A stretch of DNA of 64,000 nt, taken from contig NZ_CAXPMC010000012.1 of NCBI RefSeq assembly GCF_964218355.1, positions 1-64,000 on the forward strand. Reading direction: 5' to 3'. A program made the translations under genes and the position numbers. Shown here one piece after another: positions 62,152-64,000 of this stretch; within the stretch, counting starts at the first letter, position 1; each line of letters starts with the position of its first letter. This DNA is from Ferrovibrio sp964218355 (GTDB lineage Bacteria > Pseudomonadota > Alphaproteobacteria > Ferrovibrionales > Ferrovibrionaceae). The notes beneath the pieces are model-generated. The model worked only from the letters and a program-made list of their open reading frames with translations. It was not told the DNA's origin and did no database searches.

Positions 62152-63606
62152 ATGAAGGCAGAACGCTTCGCGCTGACGGGCCTGTTGGTTTTTGCCGCTG
62201 CCATACGGCTTTTCGCATTGGTCACCTGGGGGCCGCTCTATCAGCCGGACAGTTATTCATTCCAGGGCTATGCCGAAGTGCTTGCCTCGAGTTCGGACTG
62301 GCTGAGTGAGGAGAAGCTCGACCAGCAGCCGCGGACGAAATCGACCTTCCGGGTAATCGGCTATCCACTGGTCATGGCGGCTCTTATGGAGTTTTTTGGC
62401 GAAAGGTTTGACATAGCCTTGGTGGTCCTGCAGTCCGCCCTTTCCGTGTTTGCCACATATCTGGCCTTTCGTGTGGCACGGGCCCTGGATCTCGGCCTTT
62501 GGACGGCGGTCTTTGCCGCATTCGCGTATACGACATCGATCCTGTTGCTTTTCGACATGAATATCCTGGTCGACAGCTTCTTCGCGAACGGGCTGTTCAT
62601 ATCGGTTGCACTGCTGGTTCTCGGCATACGCGGTGGCGCACGTCCCGGCAGCCTGGCGCTGCTTGGTATCGGATTGCTGCTGGCGCTCACATTGCTGATC
62701 CGGGAGACGGTTGTCTATTTTGCGCCTTTCATAGCACTCGGCGGCGCCCTGTGGGCAAGGCAGGCGGGCCGCTCGTGGTGGCGGATGGCAATCAGCTTCG
62801 TTCTTGTGCTGTTGCCGGTTCTGGTGGTGGCATCCGGCTATCGGGAATGGAACCGTTACAGGACCGGCCAGGCTTTCCTTACCACCGGCGCACAGATGAC
62901 GATGTGGTTCGGTCCGATGGACGTTGCCAGGAAGAAGGGGGTGGATGTCTTTGCCTATGATCCGCGGGTGCAGGAGGCGCTGATGGTAGCGCTCAAAGCC
63001 GATCCCGGCATCCCGATGGATGGCGCCAAAGCCCTGAACCGGCACCTTTTCGACAACGAGCAGATGCAGGCTCCGGAAATTGCACAGATGGCATTTGGCG
63101 CATATTTCCATGCCGTGAAGGCGGCGCCGATCACGCTGCTCGCTGGCCGGCTGAAGCGGGTGCGCCCGCGGTTCCTGATGTTCAATATGTCGCAGTCGGT
63201 GGAAACCATCATTGAAATGGGCGAGGACATCCGGATTCCCGGATTCCGTGACAATGTCTTCGCGCTGGCCAGGGGCGAAGGGAGTGTCGGCATTGCAATC
63301 CGGGTTCTGCTCGATATCGCGCAGCGCACCATTTCCGTAACGCTGCTGCTTGCGTTCATTGTCGGGGTGCCATGGACGATTATCCGGCGCTTGAGGCACC
63401 GTTCAGCGCTTGAGTTGCCGCTCATTCTGGCCGGCTGGTTCTGGCTGATCTACTTCGCCGTCAATGGAGCCTATATACTGGCAAGCTTCGAGGATCGCTA
63501 CGTCATGGCGACAATGCCGCTGGCCTGCATCGGCGGCCTGTGGGTGATCGGGCGCCGATATCAGGTTTTGCGCGCAGAAACAAAGTCGTCGTATTCCCGG
63601 ATATAG
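62152..63606 (+). CDS. Polytopic membrane protein, GT39/ArnT-like candidate glycosyltransferase
   Basis: A 484-aa integral membrane protein with about 10 hydrophobic segments. The N-terminal pattern of a first helix followed by a soluble loop with LYQPDSYSFQGYAE suggests a PMT_2/GT39-type polyprenyl-phosphate sugar transferase, where an acidic motif in the first loop is catalytic. A soluble C-terminal region is absent. Its last 46 bp overlap the convergent gene on the other strand. A membrane GT would act after the ABC exporter, on the periplasmic side. Confidence 0.65.
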   Translation: MKAERFALTGLLVFAAAIRLFALVTWGPLYQPDSYSFQGYAEVLASSSDWLSEEKLDQQPRTKSTFRVIGYPLVMAALMEFFGERFDIALVVLQSALSVFATYLAFRVARALDLGLWTAVFAAFAYTTSILLLFDMNILVDSFFANGLFISVALLVLGIRGGARPGSLALLGIGLLLALTLLIRETVVYFAPFIALGGALWARQAGRSWWRMAISFVLVLLPVLVVASGYREWNRYRTGQAFLTTGAQMTMWFGPMDVARKKGVDVFAYDPRVQEALMVALKADPGIPMDGAKALNRHLFDNEQMQAPEIAQMAFGAYFHAVKAAPITLLAGRLKRVRPRFLMFNMSQSVETIIEMGEDIRIPGFRDNVFALARGEGSVGIAIRVLLDIAQRTISVTLLLAFIVGVPWTIIRRLRHRSALELPLILAGWFWLIYFAVNGAYILASFEDRYVMATMPLACIGGLWVIGRRYQVLRAETKSSYSRI

Positions 63607-64000
63607 TCGGCCGGATCATACGGGGCATCGGCGAAGACCAGCAGTTTGGCATCGCTGGAATGCCGGAACTGGGTATACCAGGTCATCGGCGGCAGAAAGA
63701 CGCCGATATCCGGGCGGTCGAGAATGAACTCGGCCCGGTTGCGGCCGTCATCGACGACGATCACGCAGGCCCCGGCCGCGCAGAGCATGAACAGGGACGT
63801 GCTGCGTAGCGCATACTGCCCTCTGGCTTTCCCGCCTTCGGTGCCGAAAACGATGTAGTAGCGGCGTGGTATGAAAGGTATCTCCATGCCGAATTCGCCG
63901 ACCGTGAGGTCGCCACGCACGTCCTGGACAAGCCGCATGCGATGCAGGGTGACGCCGGAGGCCGGGGTCGCCTGGCTGCCGAGGCTGCCGGGCGGGTCGG
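63561..64000 (-). CDS. FdtA/QdtA/WxcM-like cupin (sugar 3,4-ketoisomerase family), partial, catalytic His lost
   Basis: A minus-strand gene that enters from the right-hand window edge; the in-frame reading continues beyond the ATG at 63938 through ATPASGVTLHRMR, so the start lies outside. RGDLTVGEFGMEIPFIPRRYYI, VIVVDDG and DYIREYDDFV match FdtA/QdtA-type sugar-nucleotide isomerases. The catalytic HAH motif (RGFHAHK in FdtA) reads RGQYALR, so both His are gone. It may be fused to an N-terminal acyltransferase, as in WxcM, or be non-catalytic. The stop at 63561 lies 46 bp inside the GT39-like gene. Confidence 0.8.
   Translation of the reverse strand, partial: DPPGSLGSQATPASGVTLHRMRLVQDVRGDLTVGEFGMEIPFIPRRYYIVFGTEGGKARGQYALRSTSLFMLCAAGACVIVVDDGRNRAEFILDRPDIGVFLPPMTWYTQFRHSSDAKLLVFADAPYDPADYIREYDDFVSARKT

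Overview
The window looks like part of a high-GC alphaproteobacterial chromosome, possibly Rhodospirillales-like. The evidence is an rRNA operon tail in the order 23S - 5S - initiator tRNA-Met, which is the usual alphaproteobacterial layout, followed by about 61 kb of GC-rich, tightly packed genes. No insertion sequence, phage gene, CRISPR array or replication origin was seen.

Layout. (1) 1-2702: 3' part of 23S rRNA, 5S rRNA, tRNA-fMet and a clear rho-independent terminator. (2) 2776-5080: a methyltransferase and a KefC-type cation/proton antiporter. (3) 5111-8996: an overlapping PAPS/sulfation cassette of APS kinase, ATP sulfurylase, a pyruvate-kinase homologue and a sulfotransferase, with a convergent aldo/keto reductase behind it (8998-9987). 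(4) 10077-22481: sugar-nucleotide genes (Gfo/Idh dehydrogenase, DegT aminotransferase, epimerase, acetyltransferase, compact CMP-sugar-type cytidylyltransferase, 2-hydroxyacid dehydrogenase), methyltransferase, HisH/HisF paralogues, a Maf/MptE-like protein on the minus strand, a B12-type radical SAM enzyme and an N-acetyl sugar amidotransferase. (5) 22498-38675: decoration genes (methyltransferases, two paralogous NodU-type carbamoyltransferases, a PhyH-type dioxygenase, an asparagine-synthase homologue), a second sugar-acid module (NeuB-like synthase, DegT, SpsF, Gfo/Idh) and several GT-B-like proteins. (6) 38691-45600: a [2Fe-2S] BFD-domain protein and its beta-rich neighbour, an MBOAT/SGNH acyltransferase pair, a formyltransferase homologue and a PglK-like ABC exporter. 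(7) 45597-53375: a recognisable pseudaminic acid set, pseB-pseC-pseG-(GT-like)-pseI-(ATP-grasp)-pseH. (8) 53483-64000: a cytidylyltransferase/aminotransferase fusion, a PIG-L deacetylase, two more asparagine-synthase homologues (one without its glutaminase residues), two GT4 glycosyltransferases, a GT39-like membrane protein and a FdtA/WxcM-like protein that runs out of the window.

Taken together, 10-64 kb reads as one large glycan island. It probably makes one or more nonulosonic acid (pseudaminic-type) or related sugars and decorates them heavily by carbamoylation, methylation, amidation/amidination, acetylation, formylation, hydroxylation and possibly sulfation. The Maf/MptE-like gene and the pse genes suggest flagellin glycosylation. 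The ABC exporter, MBOAT/SGNH pair and GT39-like protein point to a cell-envelope polysaccharide. The window does not settle whether it serves one or both. Most genes overlap or are separated by only a few bases on the plus strand, implying long co-transcribed units.

Several members keep a well-known fold but have lost signature catalytic residues: HisF D11 is Phe, the sugar isomerase HAH is YAL, the formyltransferase Asn is Ala, and an asparagine synthase lacks Cys2. These, the BFD/beta-rich gene pair and the pyruvate kinase inside the sulfation cassette are the least ordinary parts of the window. All family calls are from motif reading by eye; no search was run.
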